From Fremontodendron californicum (taxonomy: Eukaryota > Streptophyta > Magnoliopsida > Malvales > Malvaceae), in the NCBI GenBank assembly GCA_030761205.1, contig JAULJL010000027.1, positions 18,664,501 to 18,728,500 of the forward strand: a stretch of 64,000 bases of DNA, given 5' to 3'. Each line of letters opens with the position of its first letter. Positions within the stretch are counted from its first letter, which is position 1. The notes beneath the pieces are model-generated. The model was not told where the DNA came from and ran no database searches. It was given only the letters and a program-made list of their open reading frames with translations. Below are positions 45,322 to 58,654 of the stretch, piece by piece. Position numbers and translations under genes: made by a program.

Positions 45322-46789
45322 TGATAACTCGTATAATTATATAGTTCTTAGTTATGTTTTATTATTGTTTTGTGTCAAATACGAGTTATTATTGCTTAGT
45401 CTAATTGTGTTTATGATATTTTATATTTTTATGTAATTTGGTGTTTTTCACGAGTTTCTTTGAGTGATTTCAGATTACTAGGTCAAATCAAGAATTAAGG
45501 GCAAATCCAATTCAGTTCCAGTTTCGACACCTTTTGCCATATCAGCTATATCTGGAGTTTTTTACAGTGCATATTTAAGAGGCATATCTATCTTTTTCAT
45601 GTTTTACACTTCTTGAAACGGAGTCGTTTTCCCTAGCGAAATCGACCATCAAGTTGGCTAATATGCAATGACGTCTGTGCTGACCTGTTTTGGTATTTTG
45701 ACCATATCTTCCGATCCACATAAGCAAATGATCTGATTTTAACGGCTATGGATCCGTAACTGATAGGGGTATATTTTTCTAGAAGACCATTTTATCAGAT
45801 CGAGCCTCCAACATTGACAAAATCGACCATCAAGCTGGATGATCAGAATTGTCATACAATATGACGAAAATTGTTAGAAAAATGCACCCACCTATTATAC
45901 CTACCTTTGAAATTTATAAAGCTTGTCTCTTGTCATTTAGCTCTCCAAAATGTGTATAAATAGAGGGCCTTGGATGAGCATTAAAAAACATTGGTAGGAA
46001 ATTAGCCATTGTAATAAAATTCTCTAAGTTTTCTTTTTCTTTCCTTTCTCTAGTTTTCTTTTTCTTTATTTACTTATGCTTCTTACATTTCTTTTCATTT
46101 TATTCATATCTAGTATGTGTTGCTAATCATATTGTTGAGGTGATGAGGTGAAGCTCTTGGTAAATGCTAAGGTTAGTCTCTTAAACATGAGCTAAAATGA
46201 ATCATCATTTATAAACACTAGTATAGATAATATTTTCTTTTGGTTTAAAATCATACCTACAAAGTAGGGATCTTGATTCATTATTGACAAGGAAAATGGC
46301 ACAGTAAATGCTTGGTTTTATAACCTTGATTTGTTGTAGACATATACCTTGGCATAAGGAATGCTTGGACTCTTTTTATGAGTTTTGAGGACACCAAATG
46401 AACATAATATCATATGCTATGGACGTTGGACAATTTGGACTGAATTGCTAAACCTTCCGATTGGAACCTCCTTTATGTGTGGATTTCAATTCTGTAATAA
46501 AACAAGATTAATCTTAGCATAACACCAAGAGTGGATTCTCTAACCTCAACATCTTTTCTTATTGTTTTTTATATCTTGTTTAATTTCTTTTATATTTTGT
46601 TCTCTAATATCTTGTTTATCTTATTTTGTTGCTGATTCCCTAATATCTTGTTTACTTTCTTTGTCTTATATATTTATAAACTTATACTTACTAATACGCT
46701 TCCCTGTGGTTCGACCTCGGACACACGAGAATTTATTACTTGAACATAACCTGCACTTGGGTTTACAACTCTTAATTGAGTCTCCATCA
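45322..46789 (+). repeat. 5' LTR of element G (1468 bp)
   Basis: tgataactcg ... gtctccatca. It is about 24 bp shorter than the 3' LTR because of a deletion after ctggagttt. TATA box tgtataaatag near 45953-45963. Confidence 0.93.
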
Positions 46790-46795
46790 AGTTTT

Positions 46796-46812
46796 TGGCG
46801 CCGTTGCCGGGG
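46796..46812 (+). promoter_or_regulatory. Primer-binding site, tRNA-Asp type (element G)
   Basis: Perfect tggcgccgttgccgggg, six bases after the LTR end. Confidence 0.93.
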
Positions 46813-46857
46813 AGGCAATACTAAGTATATAAGTTTATAAGTATATTTATTTTTATT

Positions 46858-46976
46858 GGCTGGTTATACCGCCTATATTTATTTTTATTGGCTGGTTATA
46901 CCGCCTAATTTTCTATATATTTATATTTATATTGTATATTAACTTTGTTTTATTTTTATTGGCTGGTTATACCGCC
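46858..46976 (+). repeat. Tandem cores in the leader of element G (3 copies)
   Basis: ggctggttataccgcc at 46858, 46890 and 46961, with tattttt-rich spacers of unequal length. Confidence 0.88.
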
Positions 46977-47000
46977 TAATCTGTATATTAACTTTGTTTT

Positions 47001-50000
47001 ATGCTTGTTTGGCGACGTGATTTTAGATCTCGTCGTTTAGTTAGATTTTATTGTGAAACTTTTTCAGGTAATCTTTCTAATACAACTCCTACCATGGCTG
47101 ACAATGAAAGTGTTCATGCTGAAGATGAGAACAGACAAGTACGCACCATGCGTGACTACTTGCAACCAACTCGAAGCTCATCACCCTCTTGTTTTATTTT
47201 TCCTCTCAATGCAAACAACTTTCATTTTAAACCAGGTATGATAGCTTTGCTTCCAAATTTCCATGGGTTAGAATCCGAAAGTGCTTACTCGTTTCTAAAA
47301 GACTTCGAAGATGTATGTGTCACCTTTAATGACCAACAATGTACAAATGAAATTGTCAAGCTAAAATTATTTCCTTTTTCTTTAAAAGATAAAGCAAAAA
47401 TTTGGCTTCATAATTTAAAACCAAGGTCAATTGGCACATGGCAAGAATTACAAACTGAGTTTCTAAAGAAATTTTTCCCAGCACATAAAACTACTGCTTT
47501 GAAAAGACAGATTCAAAATTTCAATCAAAATCAAAATGAAGCATTTTTTCAGTGTTGGGAGCGTTTTAAAGATTTGTTAAGTTCTTGTCCACATCATGGT
47601 TTTGAAAAATGGTGACTTATTAGTTTCTTTTATGAAAGTTTAACTCCCGAAACTAAACAATTTGTTGAAACAATGTGTAACGGTGAGTTTCTAGAAAAAG
47701 AACCTGAAGAAGCCTTTGACTACCTAGACCATTTGGCAGATAACTCTCAAGCCTGGCACACAGATAATTCCTCTGAAAGTTCCAATAGATCTAATCTTTT
47801 TTCTAACAGAGGTAAATATCATTTTAGTCAAGAAGATGAAATAAAAGCTAAAGTAGCTAATTTGGCTAGAAAGATTGAAGCCATGGAACTTAGAGAAGTA
47901 AAAGAAGTCAAAACGGTTAAAAATGAAGAAAGTTATGGAATTTGTGAAATCATGGGACACCCCACTTCTGAATGCCCAAACATTCCCATTCTTAAAGAAG
48001 CGTTGCATGATCAAGTAAATTCCATAAACACATTTAAAAATCCTTTTCCTTCTCCTTACTCTGAAACGTATAACCCTGAATGGAGAAATCATCCCAACTT
48101 CAGTTGGCGGAATAATAATCATGTTCAGGTACCACAATCTCAAAAGCCGGGCAACACTTTTTCCTATCAACCTTCACGTGTACAAACCTTGGAAGAGACA
48201 TTGCAAGCATTCATGCAAACACAAGCAAATGTGAATAACCAAACTTCACAGGACATCAATGAGATCAAAAACACCTTGTCCACATTGACAGCTTCATTAC
48301 GCACTCAAGAAAAAGGTAAGTTTCCTGCTCAACCTCAGCCTAACCCTTCTACTCAATGTCTTGTTTCTTGCTCCAATGAAACTCAACAGGAAAATGCCAG
48401 TTCTATCACAACTCTTCGAAGTGGAAAGGCAATTGACAAAAACATTCCATCAAAAGACCAAGATCCTCCTTCCCTCCAAAAAGTAACGGTAAGGATGATG
48501 GTAAGTCTGAACTTCTTGAAAATTTGGACAAAGAAAAAGGTATGCATCCTGCTCCTTTTCCTCAAAGGTTGCAAACAATAAAGAATTTGAATCAAAATGC
48601 AGAAATTTATGAAATTTTCAAACAAGTTAAGATTAACATTCCTTTATTGGATGCAATCAAACAAGTTCCATCTTATGCTAAATTTTTGAAGGACATGTGC
48701 ACATTTAAAAGAAAACATAATGTACAAAAGAAAGCATTTCTGACGGAAAGTGTGAGCTCAATCATTCAGCACCTTACTCCACCAAAATTCAAAGATCCTG
48801 GATGTCCAACAATCTCATGCATCATTGGAAACACTAGAATAGAACGTGCATTGCTTGATCTTGGTGCTAGTGTTAATCTTTTGCCTTTTTCTGTTTATCA
48901 ACAGTTAGGTTTAGGTGAACTCAAGGAAACACCTGTTACACTTCAACTAGCTGGTCGTTCTGTAAAAATTCCCCGAGGGATAGTTGAAGATGTTTTGGTT
49001 CAAATTGATAATTTTTACTTCCCTGTTGATTTTATTGTTTTGGACACACATCCTGTTTCAAATCCAAATGTTCAAATTCCTATTATATTAGGCCGTCCAT
49101 TTCTTGCAACTTCTAATGCTCTGATAAATTGCAGGAATGGTATTTTGAACATTTCTTTTGGAAATATGACTTTAGAATTAAATGTGTTCAACATTTGCAA
49201 GCAACCTGGTGATGATTCAGAAGTACATGAAGTGGATTTCATTGAAGAACTTGTTCATGAACATCTCACCACTACCACATTCCATGATCCTTTAGAAGCT
49301 TATTTAATTGAATGTGAGTTTGATAATGCTTCAGAAATTTCACACACTGATTCTTTGTTAAATTCTTTTCAGGATAAGCATCGTTGGAAACAAAAGTTTG
49401 AGGAACTCCCATCACTCACAAATGTCACTGTACCATCAACTATTGAACCGCCCAAGCTGGATTTAAAACCATTGCCATCCGAGCTAAAATATTCCTTTTT
49501 GGGAAAAATTCCTTCTCAATGGAGCCCCCAAGATAAAAGGAAGTTTCTGAATGAGGTAAAGAAGTTCTACTGGGATGACCCTTACTTGTTCAAATATTGT
49601 CCTGATCAAATTTTTCGAAGATGCATTCCCGACAATGAGGTAAGTAGTGTAATTAAGTTTTCTCATTCCGAGGCATGTGGTGGTCATTTTTCATCAAAGA
49701 AAACTGCTGCAAAAATTTTACAGTGTGGATTTTACTGGCCAATTTTATTCAAAGATGCATATGAGAATCCTAAAATTCATAAAGAAAGAACTAAAGCCTT
49801 TCATGACAAGTTAATTTCAAGAAAAACATTTGATGTTGGGCAAAAAGTTCTACTTTATAATTCTAGACTTCACATATTTCCTGGTAAGTTGAGATCAAGA
49901 TGGACTGGCCCATTTGTGGTTAAGCATGTGTATCATTATGGAGCAGTTGACATTGAGAATCCTCAAAATGGTAACGTATTCAAGGTAAATGGACAAAGAC

Positions 50001-50056
50001 TCAAACTCTTTTTTGGAAAATCATGTTACTCAAGAAGAGGTTGTTTTTCTTTCTGA
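47001..50056 (+). pseudogene. Gag-protease-integrase-remnant frame of element G (broken)
   Basis: Same architecture as in B, from MLVWRRDF. Where B has a stop (FFQC), G reads Trp and goes on. G has its own TGA after HHGFEKW (47613-47615), a one-base loss near 48475 that shifts the frame, and a small shift near the end. The retropepsin (LDLGASVNLLPFSV) and the integrase joint FKDAYENP are intact. Comparing B and G shows that the ancestor had one uninterrupted frame of roughly a thousand codons. Confidence 0.85.
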
Positions 50057-50250
50057 TCCTTGTTTTGAAAATAACTAGATGTAAATATAATTTTTACTAA
50101 TCTTCAAAAAAAAAAAATACATTTTTTTAACCCCGGTTAAATGGCGGATAACGGTACTCCGTGATTATTTAAGTCGGTTCCATCAGCTACCCACAAAACT
50201 GATATTGTATATAAATTTCTCTTTCAATTTCTTTTTCATTTTTTTTCAAG
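50057..50250 (+). promoter_or_regulatory. Region upstream of CRP, element G
   Basis: The shared ggttaaatggcggataac stretch, TATA-like tatataaat (50209-50217) and a pyrimidine run. The acceptor-like tract reads ttttttcaag in place of ttcagg before the ATG, so splicing strength could differ from A and B. Confidence 0.45.
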
Positions 50251-50787
50251 ATGGATGATATTCTCACAAGATTGCAGAAACGATTTCCTCCTTTTCCTCG
50301 GAATATTTTACTGAAGCTTTACCAAGTTCGATTTGAAAGATTAAGAATGCTTATGCACAAAGGGATTCCTGAAGACATACGTTGGATAATTGAATCCAAG
50401 GTACGTGAAGATGAATATCTTCCTGTTTTGCATTTACCAGGTACAGGTAGAAGCACTTTTGCAAAGAAGCGACGAGCAAAGCGCATGAGTTCAAATTGCC
50501 AGAAATGTGCACGATGGACGTGTAACGGTAAATGTCGTTCTATTGGGATTCCGTCCTCTAATCGAGATGATAAAATTGAATTCATTAAGGATGGACTGAG
50601 TAAGGAGAATTTGGGTAATATCCAACTTTCTCTTGAGACGCATCCTAGTGGAGACGTACAAAGAGAAATTCTTGATTTATGGCTGCAATTCCAAAGGGAA
50701 TGGCAACATCTTGGGAATCTGATGTTAAAAGACCCTGTTTGCCAGCTTGTAAGAAAACTGGATGGGAAGCATATCCTCGACTCATAG
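50251..50787 (+). CDS. Cysteine-rich basic cargo protein CRP, copy G (intact)
   Basis: 178 residues without stops. Differences from B include T6, S50, R52, Q84 (NCQKC), L145 for P and L154 for I. GTGRS, the basic patch and the four cysteines are unchanged. Function as for copies A and B. That a third copy keeps an open frame next to a gag with three lesions fits either recent insertion or past constraint on the cargo. Confidence 0.73.
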   Translation: MDDILTRLQKRFPPFPRNILLKLYQVRFERLRMLMHKGIPEDIRWIIESKVREDEYLPVLHLPGTGRSTFAKKRRAKRMSSNCQKCARWTCNGKCRSIGIPSSNRDDKIEFIKDGLSKENLGNIQLSLETHPSGDVQREILDLWLQFQREWQHLGNLMLKDPVCQLVRKLDGKHILDS

Positions 50788-51154
50788 AAGGCGTTTAAGC
50801 CGTTTCTGGACGTAAAACCAGAGGAAGATGTGAGCCACAATCACAACTACAATAAATGACTTCTCAACTTTTGGTTTGATTTGCAATAACTTCATTTCGG
50901 TTTAATTTACGTGTTGTTAGATTTTTGTAATTATTCTCGTTTTTTTTTTTTTTTTGCATTGGTCTTTTACGGTTGATTTTTCTTCTCTTTTTGATTTTCT
51001 TCCTGAAATCACGCAAAAATCTTTTGTTAGGTTAACATTTTCTTCTGACAGGTCAAATACACTTTCGGCGACATTATTACTCTTGTCTGATTCATTACTC
51101 AGTCCTCTATATATTGCACCATGTACTCATTCTCTTTCAGGCACTTGAAAAAAA
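50788..51154 (+). other. Spacer between CRP and LOG (element G)
   Basis: About 367 bp with a long t-run (50941-50955), TATA-like ctatatatt near 51106-51114 and cattctctttcag ending at 51140, 15 bases before the LOG ATG. An open frame in this spacer has no ATG. Confidence 0.5.
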
Positions 51155-51811
51155 ATGGAAAGTACTTCGTCCCAGCGCATTAAAAAAATTTGTGTCTTTG
51201 GAGGTGCTTATCCAGGGAAAAATAACATATTCGCTGATGAAGCCATAAGAGTTGGAATAATACTTGCCCAACAAAAGATCCAGTTGATTTATGGAGGCGG
51301 TAGTACGGGTTTAATGGGAGCAGTCACTACAGCAGCACACGCCGGAGGAAGTCCAGTTCTAGGAATGGTGCCACAACTATTCACAGGTTTTTGTGGACCT
51401 ACCGTGGGTAAGGAAATACAAGTCTGGAGTATCCCTGAACGGATGACAATCATGTACCATTCTGCCGATGCATTCATTGCTTTACCAGGAGGTCTGGGTA
51501 CATTGGAAGAAATAGCTTGCGTGGCTTCTTGGTCATCTTTGGTCACAAATAAGAAACCCATTGGTTTGCTTAATATTAATGGTTATTTTAGTAATTTGCT
51601 TTCATATTTAGATAATGCTGTGGATAATGGATTCATGTTTTCAGAGGCAAGGAGAACCATAATTTCTGCTACAACCATTGAAGATTTACTCAAAAAGCTC
51701 CAAGCTTATGAGTATTTATCTGCTACGGTTGTTTCGCAAACGCTCGGAAAAAGAAAAAAGATATGGACGAGCAAGGAGTGGATTGCACTCTGTCTTTGTG
51801 ACATTATCTAA
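51155..51811 (+). CDS. LOG-like phosphoribohydrolase, copy G (late frameshift)
   Basis: The ATG and the whole catalytic part are present, including GGGSTGLMG and PGGLGTLEE. One base is missing in the a-rich stretch near 51757, after LGKRK (about residue 201). The last ~17 residues are therefore replaced by an unrelated tail (KIWTSKEWIALCLCDII). The lost part lies outside the catalytic fold, so the enzyme could still be active, but the acidic end following the KRKR motif is gone. Few other differences from copy B are seen. Confidence 0.83.
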   Translation: MESTSSQRIKKICVFGGAYPGKNNIFADEAIRVGIILAQQKIQLIYGGGSTGLMGAVTTAAHAGGSPVLGMVPQLFTGFCGPTVGKEIQVWSIPERMTIMYHSADAFIALPGGLGTLEEIACVASWSSLVTNKKPIGLLNINGYFSNLLSYLDNAVDNGFMFSEARRTIISATTIEDLLKKLQAYEYLSATVVSQTLGKRKKIWTSKEWIALCLCDII

Positions 51812-53746
51812 CATTTTGTTTGTTGTGTCTCAGTTATAATAAGTTGTTAGCAACCTCTGCAGGTAATATCTCCTAAATTCTACCTTTAGTAGGGGGTAAG
51901 GGACATATTTTGCTAATTTTTTTTTAAAAAAAAAAAAATTGATGTGTTTTAAGCAATTTAGAAGTATTCATTCTGAACAAGGTTTGAGTAAGGGAGACTT
52001 GAGACATACCTTGTCAGTTTGATTTTAATCTTTTTATGTTTACTTGTTAATTTTTGTTTAGTATTTTAGGATTATTTAGGTTGCATGAGTTTGTTTTGTT
52101 TTGAGTCTTAGTTATTCCTATTCTTATGTTATTAGTTCTTTTCTCTTACACATGATTCTTTCATTCGGGTTAATAGACTTACATTGTGGACAATGTAAGA
52201 ATTAAGTGTGGGGGGAACGATTTAGGATTTCTTTTATTTTTGTCTACTATTTTTTTTTTATGAGTCTTTATTATTATTTTAATGTGTTCTAGTTCCTTTT
52301 TAATACAATGATGAGATATGAATTGCATAAGTCTAAAACAGATTTATTAGTCAGAAGATTTTCATGAGAATTGAGCTTGATGTCAACCTTTTTATGAGCC
52401 AATGTTAATATGATATGTTGATTGAGAAAGAAACATGTTTAGACTTAATCTGACTTGTATAATCATCCTTGTGAGTTTTTGAGCCTATAATGATTGATGC
52501 ATTATACAAATCAATCTAATTTCTTTCTTGAGTGCTCTTATGATTACATGATTCTCTAGAACTTGCTTTAAACCGTTTGAGACTATATTGATACATGTGA
52601 CAACATGAATATGATAGAGGCATTAGGATTATAACCAGAGCCAAACAGCCATCCATTATTAATGTTCTAAGAGAACATCCCTACTAGTGAGCCAATTTGA
52701 GCCTACATTAAATATGCTATTTTATTGGTAACCAGAACTTACACCTAGCCTAAATATACTTATATCCTTACCCTTGTTCTAAAGATGGATTATATATTTT
52801 GAGACATATTGCAAAAACAAGGGATACTTTTTGAAAATTTGGGTTAGAACGAAAGATAAGTGTAGGGGAGGAGAGAGGCAAAAGTCAAGAGAAAAAGAAA
52901 GGGATCATTGTTAAATACATTCGCATATTAAAAAAAAAAAATCTCTTGAACTTCTAGTTAAAGTAAAGAAAAAGATGTTACAAAGTTGGTTAGAATGAAG
53001 CAAAGGCTCAACATGAATATTTAGCCTATGTTATTATGTGCTTTATAAGAGTTTTGAGAAGTTTTATTTGTATGATCTTATTATATCTCTAAACTCTATG
53101 AACTCTTTGGAACCTTTGTGATATCTTTATCCTTTTGTTCTTTAACCACATTATAACCCTTTGGCCCCATTACAACCTTGAAAAAAGACCTCTTGATTTA
53201 TGAAGTTGTATGATCTAAATAGTGGAGAATAGGTGGACAAGCAAGCATATGGTAGAACTGTTTTCATGAGATTGATTGAGTGTAAACACTTTACCACTAC
53301 TTTAAAGAGTGAAAATCATGAGAGTATAGAGAGAAGTTGAGATTAAGTTGAATATGCACTATTTTGATTGAAATATGTTATGTTAATATTGGCTTAACTC
53401 ATTTATTTACATTCAAGCATGAATTTTTGTGAAATTCTTTGAGCTATTGATTAGTTTATAAGACTTGTTCAAAGATTGTCTCTAATTTATATTGAAAGGA
53501 TTAGGAGTAAATATTTTTAGTGTATGTAGTTTACTTATATTTTAGTTTTTCAATGTTTGTGGGTATCGTTCTAGCAAACCCTCACGAGACTAAACTCGTC
53601 CACTAGGGACACCTAGGGGTTTAAAGGCTTGTGTCACATGCTAAGTGCCACCGTGATTTCCAACGAAAATGGATTAGATTAGATTTTCTTATTTTATTTT
53701 TATTGAGTCGTTGCTAGGGACTAGCAACAATCTAAGTGTGGGGGTG
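51812..53746 (+). other. Non-coding 3' region of element G
   Basis: No credible gene. Hairpin at 52178-52199 (9-bp arms cttacattg / caatgtaag, loop tgga) followed by aagtgtgggggga. Perfect hairpin at 53710-53728 (gttgctag / ctagcaac, loop gga) followed by the working polypurine tract aagtgtggggg (53734-53744). Only one copy of the 64-bp repeat. Confidence 0.78.
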
Positions 53747-55238
53747 TGATAACTCGTATAATTATATAGTTCTTAGTTATGTTTTATTATTGTTTTGTGT
53801 CAAATACGAGTTATTATTGCATAGTCTAATTGTGTTTATGATATTTTATATTTTTATGTAATTTGGTGTTTTTCACGAGTTTCTTTGAGTGATTTCAGAT
53901 TACTAGGTTAAATCAAGAATTAAGGGCAAATCCAATTCAGTTCCAGTTCCGACACCTTTTGCCATATCAGCTATATCTGGAGTTTCACTGAAGCATTAAA
54001 GCTGAAATTTTTACATTGCATAGTTAAGAGGCATATCTATCTTTTTCATGTTTTACACTTCTTGAAACGGAGTCGTTTTCCCTAGCGAAATCGACCATCA
54101 AGTTGGCTAATGTGCAATGACGTCTGTGCTGACCTGTTTTGGTAGTTGGACCATATCCTCCGATCCACATGAGCAAATGATCTGATTCCAACGGCTATGG
54201 ATCCGTAACTGATAGGGGTATATTGTTCTAGAAGACCATTTGATCAGATCGAGCCTCCAATATTGACAAAATCGACCATCAAGCTGGCTGATCAGAATTG
54301 TCATACAATATGACGAAAATTGTTAGAAAAATGCACCCACCTATTATACCTACCTTTGAAATTTATAAAGCTTGTCTCTTGTCATTTAGCTCTCCAAAAT
54401 GTGTATAAATAGAGGGCCTTGGATGAGCATTAAAAAACATTGGTAGGATATTAGCCATTGTAATAAAATTCTCTAAGTTTTCTTTTTCTTTCCTTTCTCT
54501 AGTTTTCTTTTTCTTTATTTACTTATGCTTCTTACATTTCTTTTCATTTTATTCATATCTAGTATGTGTTGCTAATCATATTGTTGAGGTGATGAGGTGA
54601 AGCTCTTGGTAAATGCTAAGGTTAGTCTCTTAAACATGAGCTAAAATGAATCATCATTTATAAACACTAGTATAGATGATATTTTCTTTTGGTTTAAAAT
54701 CGTACTTACAAAGTAGGGATCTTGATTCATTATTGACAAGGAAAATGGCACAGTAAATGCTTGGTTTTATAACCTTGATTTGTTGTAGACATATACCTTG
54801 GCATAAGGAATGCTTGGACTCTTTTTATGAGTTTTGAGGACACCAAATGAACATAATATCATATGCTATGGACGTTGGACAATTTGGACTGAATTGCTAA
54901 ACCTTCCGATTGGAACCTCTTTTATGTGTGGATTTCAATTGTGTAATAAAACAAGATTAATCTTAGCATAACACCAAGAGTGGATTCTCTAACCTCAACA
55001 TCTTTTCTTATTGTTTTTTATATCTTGTTTAATTTCTTTTATATTTTGTTCTCTGATATCTTGTTTATCTTATTTTGTTGTTGATTCCCTAATATCTTGT
55101 TTACTTTCTTTGTCTTATATATTTATAAACTTATACTTACTAATACGCTTCCCTGTGGTTCGACCTCGGACACCCGAGAATTTATTTCTTGAACATAACC
55201 TGCACTTGGGTTTACAACTCTTAATTGAGTCTCCATCA
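53747..55238 (+). repeat. 3' LTR of element G (1492 bp)
   Basis: tgataactcg ... gtctccatca, followed by the tcaag target duplication. Confidence 0.93.
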
Positions 55239-57958
55239 TCAAGTGAGCATGACTTTGAACCATTGATTGGCCTAAGTCATAAGTCAAGTGGCAATGACAT
55301 GAAATGCATGAAAAATACAGCAAATATGATGCATGGAATGCATGATTTAAAACCTAAATGACATGAAAAATGCATGGCATCAATAAAATAACCTAGACCT
55401 AAATGAACTTGTATGGCATTTAATGCAACCTAGGTCTAAAATGCATGAATATGCATGGCAATGCAAACCAATCCTAAACCTAAAAAATGTGTGGCAATAA
55501 CACAAACATATGGCATGCTTAAACAAAATACTCAACCAAATATCATGAAAATGCAAACCTAACAAAAATGCACACACAAAGCAAAAACATAGGGTGGCCA
55601 AATGGTCTCATGCTTAAAATGAGCATGGCATTTTCACAAACACATGATATACTAACATGCAAAGCTAAAGAATAATGCTCAAATCATGCAAATATAAAGC
55701 AAAGGCATGAAAACCAATAAGCATTTTCACAAACACATGGATTACAAAATATAAAACATAAACAAACTTAAACATTTTGAAAACAGAAAATCAAAAATGC
55801 AAGACAAGTAAAATAAACATGATAACAAGATAATAGACTCAAAAATAGAAACAAGCAAGCAACCAAATTAAAACAAGCTTCATATTTATGTATTAGAAGA
55901 AGATTAAAGCATCAAAACTTGTTAAATATCAAGAATAACATGAAATAAAAAATGCAAACAACAACTTTTTAAAAGTAAGCCATTCGGCCACCTCAAAAAA
56001 GAAAAGAAAAAAAAATTCAAAAGCTTTTTAGAAGAAAGAATCAAGAAGGAACATAAAGAAGAATGTTAAAAAGAAAAATAAAAAGAAACTCACTAAATGA
56101 AAACAGCAAATCAAGAATGGAAAATCAAAGAAAGTGCAAGAGTATGGTGCTTAAAGCAACCTCTAGAAGCTATCTTTCAAGCTTTTTCTCTTCTAACTTT
56201 CTTTTCTTTTCTAAACTTTTCTTTTTGCCTTTCAACAATGGAGAGAAAAATTAGCCAAAACCAAGAGAGAATAGAGAGTGAATAGCTGAAAATGAAAGGA
56301 GATAGAGACCCCCCTTGTAGTGGTCGAATCCCTCCCCCAATGCTAGGATGTTGTCATTTTTCATTCAACCAATTTTCATCCAAAGGCTATTGATCCAAGA
56401 TGTTTAAAATATGAAATTATCACCCTTAGATTAGGCCATGGACTATCCACAATTACAGTTGTTCAAGAATCTTAAGCCATTATGTTGACACTCTCTCTCT
56501 TCATGTGGCTTATTTGCAAAGGCTTGATCAAAAAATAACTAACTTCCTCTTCATTGTTGGCCTTTTGATTAAAAATCAGAAAATATCTACCCATCCTTGG
56601 GCCTTGGCCTACCAACCCCTCTTCTCCCAGCCCATGCTTCATTTTTTTAGAAAAACCCTTTTCTGTTTCTTGGATAAAATAACCTTTTTGCCCCCCGAAC
56701 ATAAATAAATAGCAAATTGGACTCCAAATTCAAATTTTCTTTTATCAATACTTCAAAAATAATAAAAAATTAAATTCTAGAGGTTTTCAAAATTTTTCGA
56801 GTCAATTTGCTAGTTATTTAGATTTTTCTTCCAAAATTGCCCTTTTGTGCTCCCAAACTTTACCATTTTTTAAACGAGCTCCAAATCCAGGTTTTTCTTC
56901 ACCAATCTCTTCCAAATAATTTAAAAGTGTTATCTGGAAGTTTACATAATTTTGGAACTCATTTGGTATTTTTTCGGGATTTATCTGCTTGAATTACTAC
57001 ATGGGAGGCCCAGGATTTGGCCATTTTGCAAACGAACTCCGAATCCGGATTTTATTTTGCCAATCTCTTAAAAATAATTTAAAAATGAGATTTGCAAATT
57101 TTCAGAATTTTTGGAGTTCATTTGCTATTAATCCGGGATTTATCTTCTTGAATTTCTACATAGGGGACTCGGGATTTGGCCATTTTGCAAACGAACTCCG
57201 AATCAAGATTTTCTTTCACCAATATCTTCCGAATGATTTAAGAATGATATCTGCAATTTTTTAGAATTTTTGGAGTTCATTTTCTATTTTCCCATATTTT
57301 CCAATTTTACCCTTTTGCCTCCGAAACTCGGTTTTGCTCAAAACAAATCTGATTTTCAGATTTTCTTTAAACTGAGCCTTAGGCTATCCTTTTTTAATCA
57401 CTCCTCGTCCATTAGGGGCTTTAGTCTTACCGAATCGGGCCATTTCTGTAATTCTTCCCAATTTCATCGAAATCCACCAAAAACCCTAATACTCAGTTTT
57501 CTTCCGGATTGACTTTTCTTTCAGTTTTTCTTTCAAGTGGCTTCTTCACTACCCATAGTCAGTGCTTATCTTTCATTTGGAACCTTCAATTTCAACCAAT
57601 TTGATCGTTTAAGCACTTTTCCCCAAATTTCTCGGATTAGGGTTTCCTTTCCACTGAATCTCTATAACCCAACTTTCAAACTCCATATCTTTCAATGTAG
57701 ACCTCGGATTATCAAATTCTTTCTCCATTTTTCAATTGAACTTCAAATCTTGATTTTGGAAGTTGGTTGACTTTTTTAGTAGTTGACTTTTTAGGGTTGA
57801 CTTTTTGAGGTTGACTTTTTTCAAGTTTGACTTTTTATGCTCGCCTTCTTAGACTAAGACTCGGAGTACCACCTGCAGTATGAATAAAGTCTTTTTACAT
57901 TCTGAACATCAATTTAGGAAGAAAATATACCTGTTTTAGTGGTCTGGACAAAATTAGG
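55239..57958 (-). mobile_element. Tat/Ogre-type LTR of F2, right part
   Basis: Resumes F2 after G and matches 10180-12990 of F1. The LTR start on the minus strand is worn: F1 has tgtagacaccta, but here only cctaattttgtcc remains next to a polypurine tract. No gene. Confidence 0.78.
56715..57340. repeat. ~158-bp tandem repeats inside F2 LTR
   Basis: The same array as in F1, with landmarks near 56718, 56875, 57033 and 57192 (spacings 157, 158, 159). Confidence 0.8.
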
Positions 57959-58291
57959 CTGCCCCTCTTTGGCTATTGCTGCGAATTAGGAATCAGGCAA
58001 AGATAAACAAATACTAATTTTGTCCGGTTAGTGAAATCCAATGTAAAGAGAAGGGGGTTTCTTTTTTCTTTTTTCTTTTTTCATTTTTCATTTTCATTTT
58101 TTTGGTTGAAAAAAGCTGTAAATAGAAGATATTGTCCTTAAGTTGAATTCCCTAACTAATCGAGGCTCGACCCGTCTTAAGGAAATGAGTTTGATTTGCA
58201 AGAGAAGAAAAAACCTCAAAATGTAAAATTATCTCCTCTAGAAAATGGTCTCGAAGGCTTAACCTGTCTTGTGCTAAGCTGTATTTAAAAT

Positions 58292-58490
58292 TCTGGGTAT
58301 CTCCTCTAGAAGCTTCGGCTATCACCACCAAAGACTTGCTCAAGCAAATGTAAAATTATGGATATCTCCACCAGAGGCTTTGGCTATTATCACCAAAGAC
58401 TTGTTCAATCAAATGTAAAACTCTGGATATCTCCACCAAAGGCTTTGGTTATCACCACCAAAGACCTATTCAAGCAAATGTAAAAACTCT
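58292..58490. repeat. ~65-bp tandem repeats in F2 3' UTR (3 units)
   Basis: Units start near 58292, 58359 and 58424, each with ggatatctcc, ggctttgg and accaaagac. Shorter ~21-bp repeats with aaaatggtgcc follow to about 58625. Confidence 0.78.
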
Positions 58491-58654
58491 AGAAATTTAT
58501 GCTTGGAGGTCTTAAAAATGGTGCCTGGAGGTCTTAAAAATGGTGCCCGAAGGCCTTACCTGTGATTTGAAAATATGCGTTGTATGCGACTTTAAAAATG
58601 ATGCCCGGAGGACTTAAGAATGGTGCCCAGAGGCCTTACCCATGATTTGAAAAT

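Larger units (their letters stand above)
45322..55238 (+). mobile_element. Element G: LOG-carrying Athila-like retrotransposon
   Basis: A 9.9-kb element of the same family as B: LTRs 45322-46789 and 53747-55238, tRNA-Asp primer site, leader with three tandem cores, the same gag-protease-integrase-remnant fusion, CRP, LOG, 3' region and polypurine tract. It lacks RT, RNase H and the integrase core with the same joints as B, so the deletion predates both insertions. It lies in the F2 LTR only about 89 bp away, in paralogous coordinates, from where A lies in F1, and in the same orientation. Confidence 0.92.
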